Origin: Cytophaga hutchinsonii ATCC 33406
Lineage (GTDB): Bacteria; Bacteroidota; Bacteroidia; Cytophagales; Cytophagaceae
Reading direction: 5' to 3'
NCBI RefSeq assembly: GCF_000014145.1
Contig: NC_008255.1
Span: 2,000,001 to 2,064,000, forward strand
Length of the DNA: 64,000 bases
In this document: positions 19,086-28,837 of the stretch, one piece after another
Numbering within the stretch: the stretch's first letter is position 1
How the letters are laid out: each line of letters starts with the position of its first letter
Notes under the pieces: model-generated
What the model was told of the DNA's origin: nothing
The model's input: only the letters and a program-made list of their open reading frames with translations
Database searches by the model: none
Position numbers and translations under genes: made by a program

Positions 19086-19311
19086 TTAATGCGTAAGGCT
19101 TAAAGCTTAAGGCTAATGCTCTAAACTTTAATAGTAGTACTTAAATTTATCTTCAGCTGTTGTTGGTGCTCCGCGTTGTTATTTGCTCATTATCTAAGAT
19201 TAAAGATAGCGGAAACACCAACAACGGCTTAGTAACTTACAGCATGAAAGGCAATCAATGTTAACAGACGAAAAGCATTAAGCTTTTAGCGTTAAGCATT
19301 AGGCCTAATGA
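19086..19311. repeat. Short-repeat-rich spacer between lepA and folD
   Basis: The spacer contains several variants of GCTTAAGGC/GCATTAAGC-type words: GCTTAATGCGTAAGGC, AAAGCTTAAGGCTAATGC and GCATTAAGCTTTTAGCG followed by TTAAGCATTAGGCCTAATG. The 12-mer AAAGCTTAAGGC at 19102-19113 recurs at 26005-26016, downstream of the DUF5686 gene. It looks like a small interspersed repeat family or its decayed copies. No gene is visible in it. Confidence 0.5.
19155..19229. repeat. Long imperfect inverted repeat (possible structured RNA)
   Basis: The arm 19155-19174 (AGC-T-GTTGTTGGTG-C-TCCGC) pairs with 19209-19229 (GCGGA-AA-CACCAACAAC-G-GCT), so 18 of about 20 positions are paired. An inner ATCT/AGAT pairing sits in the 34-nt loop. 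There is no T run, so it is not a simple terminator. Confidence 0.5.
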
Positions 19312-21102
19312 CTATTGATCCAGTTTCAGGATTGCCATGAAGGCTGCCTGCGGAATCTCGACGTTACCAACCTGGCGCATACGTTTCTTCCCTTTTTTCT
19401 GCTTTTCAAGAAGCTTTCTTTTACGGGAGATATCACCGCCGTAACATTTTGCCAATACGTTTTTGCGCATTGCTTTTACTGTCTCCCGGGCAATGATTTT
19501 TTGTCCGATTGCAGCCTGCACTGCAATCTCAAACATCTGCATCGGGATCAGGTCTTTCAGTTTTTCACACAACCGTTTGCCCCAATCATAGGCTTTATCA
19601 CGGTGAACGATCGCTGACAAGGCATCTACCTTCTCACCATTCAGCATGATATCCAGTTTAATTACATTGGATTCCCGGAAACCGATCAGTTCATAATCCA
19701 GAGAGGCGTAGCCTTTAGAAATGGTTTTTAATTTGTCGAAGAAGTCAAATACAATCTCTGCCAACGGAAGCTCGAATGTTAATTCAACCCGATCCGATGT
19801 TAAGTATGTCTGATTGGTAATGATACCGCGTTTATCCATACACAAGGATATTACAGGGCCAACGAAATCAGCCTTGGTAATGATCTGTGCTTTAATGTAG
19901 GGTTCTTCGATGTAATCCAATGTAGTTGGTTCAGGCATATCAGAAGGTGCATTTACTACAACCATCTCATTGCCCTTTGTAAGATAAGCCTTGAACTGTA
20001 CCGAAGGAACAGTTGTGATCACTGTCATATCAAATTCACGTTCCAGGCGCTCCTGTACAATCTCCATGTGCAGCATTCCTAAGAATCCGCAACGGAAGCC
20101 AAAACCGAGAGCGATGGATGTTTCCGGTTCCCACACCAGAGAAGCGTCATTCAGCTGAAGCTTTTCCATAGCTGCGCGTAAGTCTTCAAACTCACTTGTT
20201 TCAACCGGATAGATACCGGCAAATACCATTGGTTTCACATCTGCAAAACCCTGAATCGGTTCTCCCGGTCTGCTTACGTGTGTAATGGTGTCGCCTACTT
20301 TAACATCTTTCGCTTCTTTGATCCCTGAAATGATATACCCTACATTACCCGCACTCATTTCAAGCTGCGGTTCCTGCTGTAATTTCAATACACCAATTTC
20401 ATCCGCATAGTATTCTTTGCCGATGTTTATGAATTTAACCTTATCTCCTTTTTTAATGGTACCGTTGAAAATACGGAACATAACTTCAATACCTCTGAAT
20501 GAATTGAACTGAGAGTCAAATATCAATGCCTGTAACGGAGCTTTCGGGTCTCCTTTAGGAGGCGGTATACGTTGAATAATGGCTGCAAGAATTTCAAAAA
20601 TACCGATTCCTTCTTTACCGCTGGCAGGTATGATGCTGTCGCGGTCACAACCTAACAATTCAACCACCTGGTCTTTTACTTCTTCCGGCATGGCACCGGG
20701 TAAATCAATCTTATTCAACACCGGAATGATTTCTAAATCATTTTCCAGAGCTAAATATAAATTTGATATTGTCTGTGCTTCTATACCCTGTGCAGCATCA
20801 ACAATCAGTAATGCACCTTCACAGGCCGCAATGGATCGGGATACTTCATAAGAAAAATCGACGTGACCGGGTGTATCTATCAGGTTCAAAACATATTTTT
20901 GTCCTTCATAGATGTAATTCATCTGGATCGCGTGGCTCTTAATCGTGATGCCGCGTTCTCTTTCAAGATCCATATCATCCAATACCTGCGCCTGCATCTG
21001 CCGGTTAGATACTGTACTTGTGAATTCTAATAGTCTGTCTGCCAAGGTACTTTTACCGTGGTCAATATGTGCAATAATGCAGAAATTACGAATGTTTTCC
21101 AT
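19312..21102 (-). CDS. lepA: Elongation factor 4 (LepA), ribosome-associated GTPase
   Basis: A translational GTPase that acts on ribosomes, proposed to back-translocate or assist initiation under stress. 596 residues, normal length. The start is [25 protein letters not shown], with the P-loop [17 protein letters not shown] (G3) and NKIDLPGA (G4) follow. Domain II, EF-G-like domains III and V, and the LepA-specific C-terminal domain ([20 protein letters not shown]) are complete. Promoter -7 box TAAATTTG lies at 21128-21121 on the minus strand, 18 nt before the ATG. Confidence 0.97.
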   Translation of the reverse strand: MENIRNFCIIAHIDHGKSTLADRLLEFTSTVSNRQMQAQVLDDMDLERERGITIKSHAIQMNYIYEGQKYVLNLIDTPGHVDFSYEVSRSIAACEGALLIVDAAQGIEAQTISNLYLALENDLEIIPVLNKIDLPGAMPEEVKDQVVELLGCDRDSIIPASGKEGIGIFEILAAIIQRIPPPKGDPKAPLQALIFDSQFNSFRGIEVMFRIFNGTIKKGDKVKFINIGKEYYADEIGVLKLQQEPQLEMSAGNVGYIISGIKEAKDVKVGDTITHVSRPGEPIQGFADVKPMVFAGIYPVETSEFEDLRAAMEKLQLNDASLVWEPETSIALGFGFRCGFLGMLHMEIVQERLEREFDMTVITTVPSVQFKAYLTKGNEMVVVNAPSDMPEPTTLDYIEEPYIKAQIITKADFVGPVISLCMDKRGIITNQTYLTSDRVELTFELPLAEIVFDFFDKLKTISKGYASLDYELIGFRESNVIKLDIMLNGEKVDALSAIVHRDKAYDWGKRLCEKLKDLIPMQMFEIAVQAAIGQKIIARETVKAMRKNVLAKCYGGDISRKRKLLEKQKKGKKRMRQVGNVEIPQAAFMAILKLDQ

Positions 21103-21120
21103 CTACCTACTCTTCTTGTG

Positions 21121-21128
21121 CAAATTTA
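21121..21128 (-). promoter_or_regulatory. -7 box of the lepA promoter
   Basis: TAAATTTG on the minus strand fits TAnnTTTG. The predicted start near 21114 gives a leader of about 12 nt before the lepA ATG. No clear -33 TTTG is seen at the expected distance. Confidence 0.4.
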
Positions 21129-21245
21129 ATCATTTAAACGCAGAAAACCGTGTATCTTATCCACGCAATCTCTCGTTTGATTAGATTAAAACAAATACGT
21201 ATTATTGAAATTATATCCTTCAACTTTTAAACCACAAAATCATAA

Positions 21246-23552
21246 ATGAACCTGCCAAAAAACCCATTTGGGGAATGGATTCAAAAAGTATATCACTCTT
21301 TTGCGGTTCAATTGATTTTTAATAATGTAAAAAAAAATCAGATTTTACTTTTTATCTGGATCATTCTGCTGGGTTTTATAACGCGTAATTTTGGTGATAT
21401 TATCGGTATTCCGTACCTGTTTCTGGACCCGGAATATTTATCAGCAACGAATTTCAAGAGTTTCTTTATTATTGGAGTATCGCTGGGGATTTTCATTACT
21501 TCATACCACATAACTATATACATATTAGATAGTTACAAGTTCCCATTTTTAGGAGCAACGCCAAAACCATTTTCTACTTTCTGTCTCAACAACAGCACCA
21601 TGCCGCTATTATTTACGGTGGTTTATATTGCCTGTGTCGTTCAGTTTCAATTTAACTACAGTTTAAAATCTTCCTGGGATATAGTGTGTCAGGTATCCGG
21701 TTTAATAAGCGGACAACTCTTCACTATTGTAATTCTGTTTTTATATTTCAGCAGAACCAATAAAGACATTTTTAAAGAACTAGCCTTATCTGTAAACAAA
21801 ACGCTAAAGAGGAGTACGATCAACCGGGTGAATGTTTTAAAAGATTTTCATTCAAAAAAAATAAAAAATAAATACCACATCACTTCTTTTATCACCTTAA
21901 ACTTTAAGGTTGCTAAAACACCCACGCATGAACATTTAGACCGTTCTATGATGATGCTGATCTTTGATCAAAACCATTTGAATGCGGTTATTGTTGAAAT
22001 CTTTCTGATCACGTTAATCATCAGCCTGGGTTTATTCCGCGACAATCCGATCTTTCAGATACCGGCAGCTGCCAGTGGTATTTTATTTTTCTCGATCATT
22101 GTAATGTTTACCGGTGCATTCTCTTACTGGCTAAGAGGCTGGGCCATTTCTACCCTCATTCTTATTTTAATTGTTTTCAATGTTTTACTGAAGGAAAAAT
22201 TGATACAATCTACCTATCAGGTATTCGGGATCAATTACAGCAAAAAAAATGCAGTCTATAATATGGATCGCTTAAAAGCTTTAAGCAATCAGCAAACATA
22301 TAATGAAGATAAAATGCAGACGATAACCATATTGAATAAATGGCGAAGTCAGTTTCCGGACAGTGCAAAACCAAAGATCATTTTTATCTGCAGCAGCGGC
22401 GGCGGACAACGCGCTGCTGTGTGGACATTACGTACGCTGCAATATGCAGATAGCATGACAAATGGTGCTATGTTTAAACAGACACGTTTAATGACAGGGG
22501 CTTCAGGCGGCATTATCGGAGCTAGTTATTTTAGGGAATTATGTTTATTAAAAGCGCAGGGTAAAATTAAAAGCCCTCATGAATTTCAATATTTAAGTGA
22601 TATTTCAGAAGACGTATTGAATCCGATCGTTTTCAGTATGGTTGTTAACGATCTGTTTTTCAGGTTTCAGAAATTTACCGATGGAAATCATGAATATTAT
22701 AAGGACCGTGGCTATGCTTTTGAACAGAAGTTACATGAAAATACCAACTATGTGCTTTACAAGCGGATCTCCGATTACAAAAAACCGGAAGAGGAAGCAC
22801 AGATTCCGATGCTGATCCTATCCCCTACGATTATTAATGATGGGCGTAAATTATATATTTCACCGTTGAATATTTCATACATGACAACGGCATCAACTAC
22901 ATCAACCAGTTCAACCAATTTCAGACAAAAACTAAAAGGGATCGAATTCAAAAAGTTTTTTGAGGAACAGGATGCAAACGATCTGCATTTTATGAGTGCA
23001 TTGCGTATGAGTGCTACATTCCCATACATTACGCCCAATGTAGATTTGCCAAGTGAACCGGCCATGGAAATCATGGATGCAGGCTTATCCGACAATTTTG
23101 GTGTAAAAGACGCTACATCGTTTTTGTATGTATTTAAAGACTGGATCAGTGCTAATACCAGCGGCGTTATTTTTATTAACATTCGTGATTCAGAAAAAAA
23201 CCAGGAAGTAGAAATTCAGGCACCGGGTTCGGTGTTTCAAAAAATCATTTCTCCGATTGGTGGTTTATATAATAACTGGAGTGATTATCAGGATTTCAAT
23301 AATGATAATTTAATTGAATATGCTTCTTCCTGGTTAAACTGCCCGCTAGAAGTTGTTGAATTTGAATACATTCCTGTTATGAATAAGTTCCTTTCAACGG
23401 AAAATAAACAATCAGCAAAAGACCCTAAAAGCGGCCGTGCTGCATTGAGCTGGCATTTGACCCTGCAGGAAAAAGAAAGCATTTACAATACAATTATGGA
23501 GCCCAATAATCAATCGTCAATAAAACGACTGCAATTTTTATTGAGCCAATAA
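21246..23552 (+). CDS. Membrane-anchored patatin-like phospholipase
   Basis: 768 residues. The N-terminal half (about 1-325) has several hydrophobic segments (LLFIWIILLGFITRNF, FFIIGVSLGIFITSY, LLFTVVYIACVVQF, AVIVEIFLITLIISLG and others). The C-terminal half is a patatin domain: the oxyanion-hole glycines in ICSSGGGQRAA (about 380-390), the nucleophile S420 in GASGG, and the dyad aspartate D611 in MDAGLSDNFGV. It should hydrolyse acyl chains of lipids at the inner face of the membrane; substrate unknown. The DUF5686 outer-membrane protein gene starts 14 nt downstream, so the two are almost certainly one operon. Confidence 0.85.
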   Translation: MNLPKNPFGEWIQKVYHSFAVQLIFNNVKKNQILLFIWIILLGFITRNFGDIIGIPYLFLDPEYLSATNFKSFFIIGVSLGIFITSYHITIYILDSYKFPFLGATPKPFSTFCLNNSTMPLLFTVVYIACVVQFQFNYSLKSSWDIVCQVSGLISGQLFTIVILFLYFSRTNKDIFKELALSVNKTLKRSTINRVNVLKDFHSKKIKNKYHITSFITLNFKVAKTPTHEHLDRSMMMLIFDQNHLNAVIVEIFLITLIISLGLFRDNPIFQIPAAASGILFFSIIVMFTGAFSYWLRGWAISTLILILIVFNVLLKEKLIQSTYQVFGINYSKKNAVYNMDRLKALSNQQTYNEDKMQTITILNKWRSQFPDSAKPKIIFICSSGGGQRAAVWTLRTLQYADSMTNGAMFKQTRLMTGASGGIIGASYFRELCLLKAQGKIKSPHEFQYLSDISEDVLNPIVFSMVVNDLFFRFQKFTDGNHEYYKDRGYAFEQKLHENTNYVLYKRISDYKKPEEEAQIPMLILSPTIINDGRKLYISPLNISYMTTASTTSTSSTNFRQKLKGIEFKKFFEEQDANDLHFMSALRMSATFPYITPNVDLPSEPAMEIMDAGLSDNFGVKDATSFLYVFKDWISANTSGVIFINIRDSEKNQEVEIQAPGSVFQKIISPIGGLYNNWSDYQDFNNDNLIEYASSWLNCPLEVVEFEYIPVMNKFLSTENKQSAKDPKSGRAALSWHLTLQEKESIYNTIMEPNNQSSIKRLQFLLSQ

Positions 23553-23566
23553 TTCTTGTATTTTTG

Positions 23567-25999
23567 ATGGTGCGCAAACATCTTTTCTTCCTGCTGAAAT
23601 ATATTTTATCTGTGTGGCTGCTTCTGCAAGGTATCAGTCATTCTTTTGCACAGACAGATACGTTAAGAGGTCAGATCAGAGAAACCTTTTCAAATCAGGT
23701 ATTACCCTTTGTACATATCACTATTTTTCCTTCGGGCAATGAATTCATCAGCAACATAGATGGCACCTTCAGCATGCCGCATCCGGCAGCTGGAAGTAAA
23801 ATTATATTCAATCGCTTTTTACACCGCACCGTTGAAATAGAAATTACGGGAGGTCCTATCCCGGGAGATACGATGCAGGTAAGATTAAACCGTTTTCAGC
23901 TCTTTCCTCCCTTGCCGCCTACCAATGCGGCTACACTTGATATTATTAAGCATACAATTAATCTTGCCTCCGAAAACAATATCAATAAGCACAAACAGAT
24001 ACAATATCAAACCTATAATAAACTCACTATTGATGTTGGCAATAACAGTCACGTAAATGACCTGTTGAAGAAACTACGTGCAAATGGCTGGTTAAAAATT
24101 GATGACATTTCAGGGAATCAGCATTTGTACATTCTGGAAAGTGTTGCAACCAGAAAAATATTAAACAGTCAGAATCAGCTGGAAAACATTGATGCATTGA
24201 TGAGTTCCGGTATCCGGATTCCGGGTGTAGCATTTCTGGGTACACACCTGCAGCATTTTAATGTGTATGATAATTTTGTGGAAGTAGCGGGTAAAAAATA
24301 TATCAGTCCGCTGGCGCAGAGTCATAGTATAAACCGGTATAATTATCAGATCTTAGATACTCTTTATTTAAAAGACGGAAAATATTTTTCGATCGCCTTT
24401 GCGCCCAAAGCCAGTAAGAACTTTAGCGCGTTAAAAGGCCTGATGCTGATACATGCCAATGATTATTCCGTACGCTACGTGCTTGTGTCTCCAGCCTTTC
24501 AGAATAAAGGCCTGACAGAAGTTACCGTACAATACAAAACAATTGATCATGAACTGTTCCCCGACAGACAAACCATTTATCTGCGCGGAACCGAAGATGT
24601 AGGCGGCTTGTCTCCTATTATTCAATCTTCTACGTGGTATCATTTTTATCAGACAAATAAAAATTTCAAAGACTGTCAGTTCAATGAATGCATCTTATCC
24701 TACAAAGAGGAAGACATTGAAAAAGATACCAACTATTGGAATCAAATGCGGCAAACACCTGCTACGCTGACGGATAAAAATACCTATACCTATTTTCAAA
24801 ATGGAATCAACCCATTGCTGCTGCAAAAGTTTCTGAACCTGGGGCAAAATATTTATTTCGGAAAGCTCACCGTAGGTTATGTTAACTTTGACCTGAATAA
24901 AATACTCAATCACAACCGGGCTGAGGGATTCCGCATCGGTATTGGCGGAACAACCAATTACAGGTTCTCTAAAATCTGGAAATTCTCAGCCTTTGTTGGT
25001 TATGGTTTTGGTGATACTAAATTTAAATACGGCCTGGGTGTAGAAAGGATGTTGTATCTGCCTAAAAAATGTGCGGCAGGCATCAGCTTCAGTAATGAAT
25101 TGCAGGAAGCCGGCGGGCAGCAACAGGCCTTTGACACACCCCAATATTCCAGTGAAACATTGCGCCGGTTACTTATTACCTATATGGATTACACAAAAAA
25201 TCTGATGGTATATTTTAAGGCTCATCCGATTACCTATCTCGATTATAAAATGTCTTTTTCCTATCAGCATACGTTGCCCAATTATAACTATGTGTATAAA
25301 GGAGAAGCATTTGAATCGATCAATTATTTTGAATGGAGTAATGGTATTCGTTATGCGTTTGGAGAACAGGAAATACATTTAAACGATGAAATTATTAAGC
25401 AGCTTTCCAAATATCCTATTCTGTATTTCAATATTGACAAAGGTTTTAAAATAAGCAATCAGCCGTTTACGTACACCCGCTATGAATTCCGGATTGATCA
25501 GTTTATTAAAATTGTAGATCTGGGTAAAACAGGTATACAGATGGTTGGCGGTGCAACTTCAGGGTATGCGCCTTACAGTAAATTGTTTGTAGGTAAAGGC
25601 AGCAGTAAAAGCGCTGGTGTGGTGGTACACAATAGTTTTGAAACGATGGGCTATAATGAATTTGTTGCTGACCGGTATTATGGTTTATTTTTAAGCCATG
25701 ATTTTGGAAGAATGTATTACCGCAGCCGGTTCTTTATGCCAAACTTCATGGTTATCTATAACATCGGCTGGGGATTTCTGTCACATCCGGAATACCATGC
25801 AGGACCACAAATGAAAGATTACAGCAAAGGCTACAAAGAAACGGGCGCATTTATTAACAATATAGTAGTATTGAAATTATCAGGTCTTAAAATGGGTATT
25901 GGAGCCGGTGTATTTTTCAGATATGGTGAATACCAATATCCTAAAACATCCGATAACGCGGTGTTTAAATTCTCATTGAATTTATCGCCGGGATCGTAA
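23567..25999 (+). CDS. DUF5686-type outer-membrane barrel with carboxypeptidase-like N-terminal domain
   Basis: About 810 residues from ATG 23567 (MVRKHLFFLLKYILSVWLLL), with a signal peptide ending near SFAQ. Residues about 33-110 are a carboxypeptidase regulatory-like beta-sandwich (TLRGQIRETFSNQVLPFVHITIF...NIDGTFSMP), as in the plug-side domains of Bacteroidota outer-membrane receptors. The rest is long, rich in Tyr/Phe/Asn and alternating beta strands, and ends KFSLNLSPGS, consistent with an outer-membrane barrel. It matches my knowledge of the DUF5686 family. No ligand is known. It is operon partner of the patatin gene; the ORF's TTG at 23564 is part of a TATTTTTG string. Confidence 0.8.
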   Translation: MVRKHLFFLLKYILSVWLLLQGISHSFAQTDTLRGQIRETFSNQVLPFVHITIFPSGNEFISNIDGTFSMPHPAAGSKIIFNRFLHRTVEIEITGGPIPGDTMQVRLNRFQLFPPLPPTNAATLDIIKHTINLASENNINKHKQIQYQTYNKLTIDVGNNSHVNDLLKKLRANGWLKIDDISGNQHLYILESVATRKILNSQNQLENIDALMSSGIRIPGVAFLGTHLQHFNVYDNFVEVAGKKYISPLAQSHSINRYNYQILDTLYLKDGKYFSIAFAPKASKNFSALKGLMLIHANDYSVRYVLVSPAFQNKGLTEVTVQYKTIDHELFPDRQTIYLRGTEDVGGLSPIIQSSTWYHFYQTNKNFKDCQFNECILSYKEEDIEKDTNYWNQMRQTPATLTDKNTYTYFQNGINPLLLQKFLNLGQNIYFGKLTVGYVNFDLNKILNHNRAEGFRIGIGGTTNYRFSKIWKFSAFVGYGFGDTKFKYGLGVERMLYLPKKCAAGISFSNELQEAGGQQQAFDTPQYSSETLRRLLITYMDYTKNLMVYFKAHPITYLDYKMSFSYQHTLPNYNYVYKGEAFESINYFEWSNGIRYAFGEQEIHLNDEIIKQLSKYPILYFNIDKGFKISNQPFTYTRYEFRIDQFIKIVDLGKTGIQMVGGATSGYAPYSKLFVGKGSSKSAGVVVHNSFETMGYNEFVADRYYGLFLSHDFGRMYYRSRFFMPNFMVIYNIGWGFLSHPEYHAGPQMKDYSKGYKETGAFINNIVVLKLSGLKMGIGAGVFFRYGEYQYPKTSDNAVFKFSLNLSPGS

Positions 26000-26052
26000 G
26001 GCGGAAAGCTTAAGGCCTGATGCGGAAGGTAAAAAGGAAATGTTACTATACT

Positions 26053-27042
26053 TCACTGTTGTTTTTGCAGTGTTTTCCTTTTAATTTCATTTGTCTTTTT
26101 ATCCAGGTACATAAATTCGGTATTGCTTACCCATGTAAGAAAGCACCAGTCCTGAGAATCTTCAAAAGACATTTTTAATTTAATATGTTCATCCAGTACA
26201 AACACCTGATTATACTGATCACGGGCAAGTAACAGCTGTTGATCCGGAGAAAGATCATAATCTTCAAACGATGCGTTTTTTGTCTTGCATTCCCTGCATC
26301 TTCTGGTTCCCTGAAAGGGTTTCTTTTTATGTTTATAGTCTATCGTACGAAGTTTTTCTCCATCAGCATTATAGAATTCAAGAATACTTCCGTCACTGAA
26401 TTCCTGTAAAATCATAAACAGATTGTGTTGCCTGTTCGCTTTTGAAAAACTGCGGTGTGGTGCTGGAATTTCTTTGATTACTTTTCCATCGAGTAAAATA
26501 ATGTAATTCATTTGTGTACCGGAAATACCTAATCTATTGCCTTGCAGCAAAGAGATGGATGTAAGCTCATAAACGCCGGAAAGAAATACCAGCCTGACCT
26601 GCCGTGTACTTATATCAAAAGAATAAACAGCGCTTTCAGATGACAAGGCATCGATCTTGGTATTTACTGTCAGATATACCACATGTTGCCCCGGCGTTGC
26701 AGTCAGCGCAGAAATAACTCCTTTAAACGGAATTTCTTCTTTAAGTTCTCCTTCAAAAGAATATACATACAACATACCCGCATAATCACTGACGCCTGTA
26801 TAGGTTAAGATCACATCCGGATTTTTTTGAATAAACGCGCGTGTTCCTTTTATCTGCAGCTGTTTTTCATTTCGCATGTAGTCTGCATGAGCTGCCCTGC
26901 CGATAACAATAAGTCCTGAAGCAGAATCAATGGAAAGACTGTTGTATAAACCAATATGATCAAGATAAACGGCATTGAATTGTGCATCCGCTGACACAGC
27001 CATCAATAAAAAAAATACAGGAAGCAGGATTGTTTTTTTCAT
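26053..27042 (-). CDS. Exported protein of unknown function, propeller-like
   Basis: 329 residues with a signal peptide (MKKTILLPVFFLLMAVSADA). The mature part has repeated beta-rich segments with Gly/Asp turns (SIDSASGLIVIGRAAHADY, YAGMLYVYSFEGELKEE, SAVYSFDISTRQVRLVF, DYDLSPDQQLLLARDQ), suggesting a beta-propeller. A CRECKTK cysteine pair is near residue 250. No named family is recognised. It converges on the DUF5686 gene at about 50 bp and has its own upstream region. Confidence 0.75.
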   Translation of the reverse strand: MKKTILLPVFFLLMAVSADAQFNAVYLDHIGLYNSLSIDSASGLIVIGRAAHADYMRNEKQLQIKGTRAFIQKNPDVILTYTGVSDYAGMLYVYSFEGELKEEIPFKGVISALTATPGQHVVYLTVNTKIDALSSESAVYSFDISTRQVRLVFLSGVYELTSISLLQGNRLGISGTQMNYIILLDGKVIKEIPAPHRSFSKANRQHNLFMILQEFSDGSILEFYNADGEKLRTIDYKHKKKPFQGTRRCRECKTKNASFEDYDLSPDQQLLLARDQYNQVFVLDEHIKLKMSFEDSQDWCFLTWVSNTEFMYLDKKTNEIKRKTLQKQQ

Positions 27043-27112
27043 ATAACTAAAACAGTGGCAAAATAAAAAGGGTCCGATTCTATAATCAATCTATTGAAGG
27101 TAATAATATCCA

Positions 27113-27553
27113 TCATATTTCAACACGAATCTTTTCCAATACATTTATATAGTCTTGCTTGTCAAATATAAAAGGACCAATGTGTGTATACGCAATTAAT
27201 TCGGGTGCCTGATAACCTGTTTCATATCCGAAGTCTTTCCATGTAATAGTTGTATCTGTAACTTCAATACGCGCTGTTATGGCTCCGCAGCTAATGTCTC
27301 CGCAATGGGCGCATACATACAAGCTGATCCGGCCGGATTGCAGATCTGCCAGCAATATGCCTTCAAACTGATCCAGCTGACGATGTTCTTCTGCTTTATT
27401 CGGCATCCAGCCAAATGCTCCGATCAGATCCAGTTCAGGCAAGACAAACTGTGAAAGTGCCTGCCCGGATACAACAAAATCCAGGTATCGTCTTTCAGGT
27501 CGCTGAGGCGCTTCGCTTTTATAATGTTTGGGCGTTAATGTTAAACGGTGCAT
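27113..27553 (-). CDS. Conserved-looking cytoplasmic protein, function unknown
   Basis: 146 residues, no signal peptide. It is marked by a cysteine-rich turn, VCAHCGDISCGAITARIEV, that resembles a metal-binding or redox site (CxxC plus a third Cys five residues on), followed by WKDFGYETGY. I recall similar uncharacterised proteins in diverse bacteria but no defined function. It is oriented like the next small genes at 27912-29266, but a terminator separates them. Confidence 0.7.
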   Translation of the reverse strand: MHRLTLTPKHYKSEAPQRPERRYLDFVVSGQALSQFVLPELDLIGAFGWMPNKAEEHRQLDQFEGILLADLQSGRISLYVCAHCGDISCGAITARIEVTDTTITWKDFGYETGYQAPELIAYTHIGPFIFDKQDYINVLEKIRVEI

Positions 27554-27852
27554 GTAAATAACATATGTTTATTGATATGTTTTAAACGGTGTACATTACC
27601 AGGATGTTTAAACGCATTTTATTTATTGTGTTTACAGGTACCTACGCACCTGTTTACAGTATGTTTCAAATGCGATTCCATATTGCTGTTTTAAAAATAC
27701 TTATTCCCTTACTATCTGCCGGTTCCAATCGGAATTTCAATTCATGTTAACCGCAAGGTCTTGCTGGCGCAAGCATTCGCTGGTGTCTTTTGTTGCTAAC
27801 GCAAAGCTCTGGCTGTACCGTTATTGCTTGTGCTTACTTCTGATCGTAGTAC
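27554..27852. other. Intergenic region with short repeats, no gene
   Basis: A stretch of about 300 bp without a convincing gene. It holds small hairpins such as GCAAG-GT-CTTGC (27762-27773) followed by GCGCAAGC, a direct repeat TGTTTACAG around 27631-27660, and an AAACGCATTT / AAATGCG near-inverted repeat. These look like degenerate repetitive palindromes. Confidence 0.45.
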
Positions 27853-27893
27853 GAAAAAAAAGCCTGTCGGCTGCCGAAGCAGAGACAGGCTTT
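27853..27893 (-). terminator. Terminator of the 124-residue protein gene
   Basis: AAAGCCTGTC (27859-27868) pairs with GACAGGCTTT (27884-27893). On the minus strand a run of T follows (27860-27854). It lies 18 nt past the stop codon of the gene at 27912. Confidence 0.85.
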
Positions 27894-27911
27894 GTATATG
27901 TTGGTTCATCG

Positions 27912-28286
27912 TTATTTTCTTGGATTACCTGTTAAATGTGAATTGTGGTAATCGTTTACAATATCATTTCTACCTTCCATATGATCTACGTATGTTTCTA
28001 CATAATTGATATCGAATGAATAGCCCCCTAATAACCAGATTGCTCCCCACTCCTTTGTTGTACGCATCAACACGTAATCATTGCCATCAATCTGCGTTGT
28101 ATAGCTTACGGACATATCGTTGGAATTAAAAGCTGTATCGCATAAAAAAATATGCTCACTCCATGGATGGTCAAAATTGCTTACACGCACCAATGCCTGA
28201 TTATTTTCGAAAGCTCCGTAACGTGTTACCTGTACATAAATACCGCGTGTACCTTTGTAAACTTCTGTGTATTTGCTGATGTCCAT
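27912..28286 (-). CDS. Small protein of unknown function
   Basis: 124 residues, no signal peptide or membrane segment. Beta-rich and aromatic (IYVQVTRYGAFENNQALVRVSNFDHPW, WGAIWLLGGYSFDINYVETYVDHMEG). No family is recognised. It ends at a clear terminator and begins after a 147-bp gap, so it may be a single-gene unit, although the two genes upstream of it share its strand. Confidence 0.65.
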   Translation of the reverse strand: MDISKYTEVYKGTRGIYVQVTRYGAFENNQALVRVSNFDHPWSEHIFLCDTAFNSNDMSVSYTTQIDGNDYVLMRTTKEWGAIWLLGGYSFDINYVETYVDHMEGRNDIVNDYHNSHLTGNPRK

Positions 28287-28433
28287 TATATTATTTTTTA
28301 GTGGGTTACAATGTTTGAAAGCGTATGCAGTTTAAGCATTATCCTGGAATTTCGCAATCCGGTATTTGTTATGGAATTATAAATAAATGATCAATCCTGT
28401 TCTGATAACTTTATCGAATTCGTTTTTTCGGAA

Positions 28434-28784
28434 TCAATAAAACACATCCCGTTCACCTATATCTATTCCATGAACTTCGCTAAAATAACGCTGCAGTTCT
28501 TCCCACATCGCATTCCACTGCACATTCTTTTCTATGTCTCTCTTATCAGCAGCAGCTTCCTTATCGGTATAAATCTCTACCAGATCTTTCGTTGCCTGTG
28601 TAAAAAGAGTTGCGTATTCGGAAGCTTTTTTACTATCGTTATTCTTTAAAATAGCCAGGCAGGCATTATGCACCGCGTCCTGCTGCACATGTTCCAGATA
28701 TATTCTGTGCCCTACTTTTGCTTTGCGTTCACCAAGATTTTTATGCGATGCTGTCAGGATCTCTTTAACTTCTTCCAGTGTCAT
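28434..28784 (-). CDS. Small alpha-helical protein of unknown function
   Basis: 116 residues, charged and predicted mostly helical (LEEVKEILTASHKNLGERKAKV, LFTQATKDLVEIYTDKEAAADKR). No signal peptide, no transmembrane segment, no recognised family. It lies 53 bp downstream of the DUF6157 gene on the same strand and may be co-transcribed with it. Confidence 0.6.
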   Translation of the reverse strand: MTLEEVKEILTASHKNLGERKAKVGHRIYLEHVQQDAVHNACLAILKNNDSKKASEYATLFTQATKDLVEIYTDKEAAADKRDIEKNVQWNAMWEELQRYFSEVHGIDIGERDVFY

Positions 28785-28837
28785 AAGCGTAACATTTATT
28801 TATAAGTATGTAGCCGGATCTTTACTGTATGATGGCA

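Noticed and set aside
23559-23566. TATTTTTG directly before the DUF5686 start as a promoter
   Set aside because: Transcription from it would begin after the ATG, with no other start nearby, so it is probably coincidence; the gene is read with the patatin gene.
27744-27935. Plus-strand frame of 63 codons
   Set aside because: It lies across a repeat-like region and through the terminator of the gene at 27912, and has no recognisable protein character.
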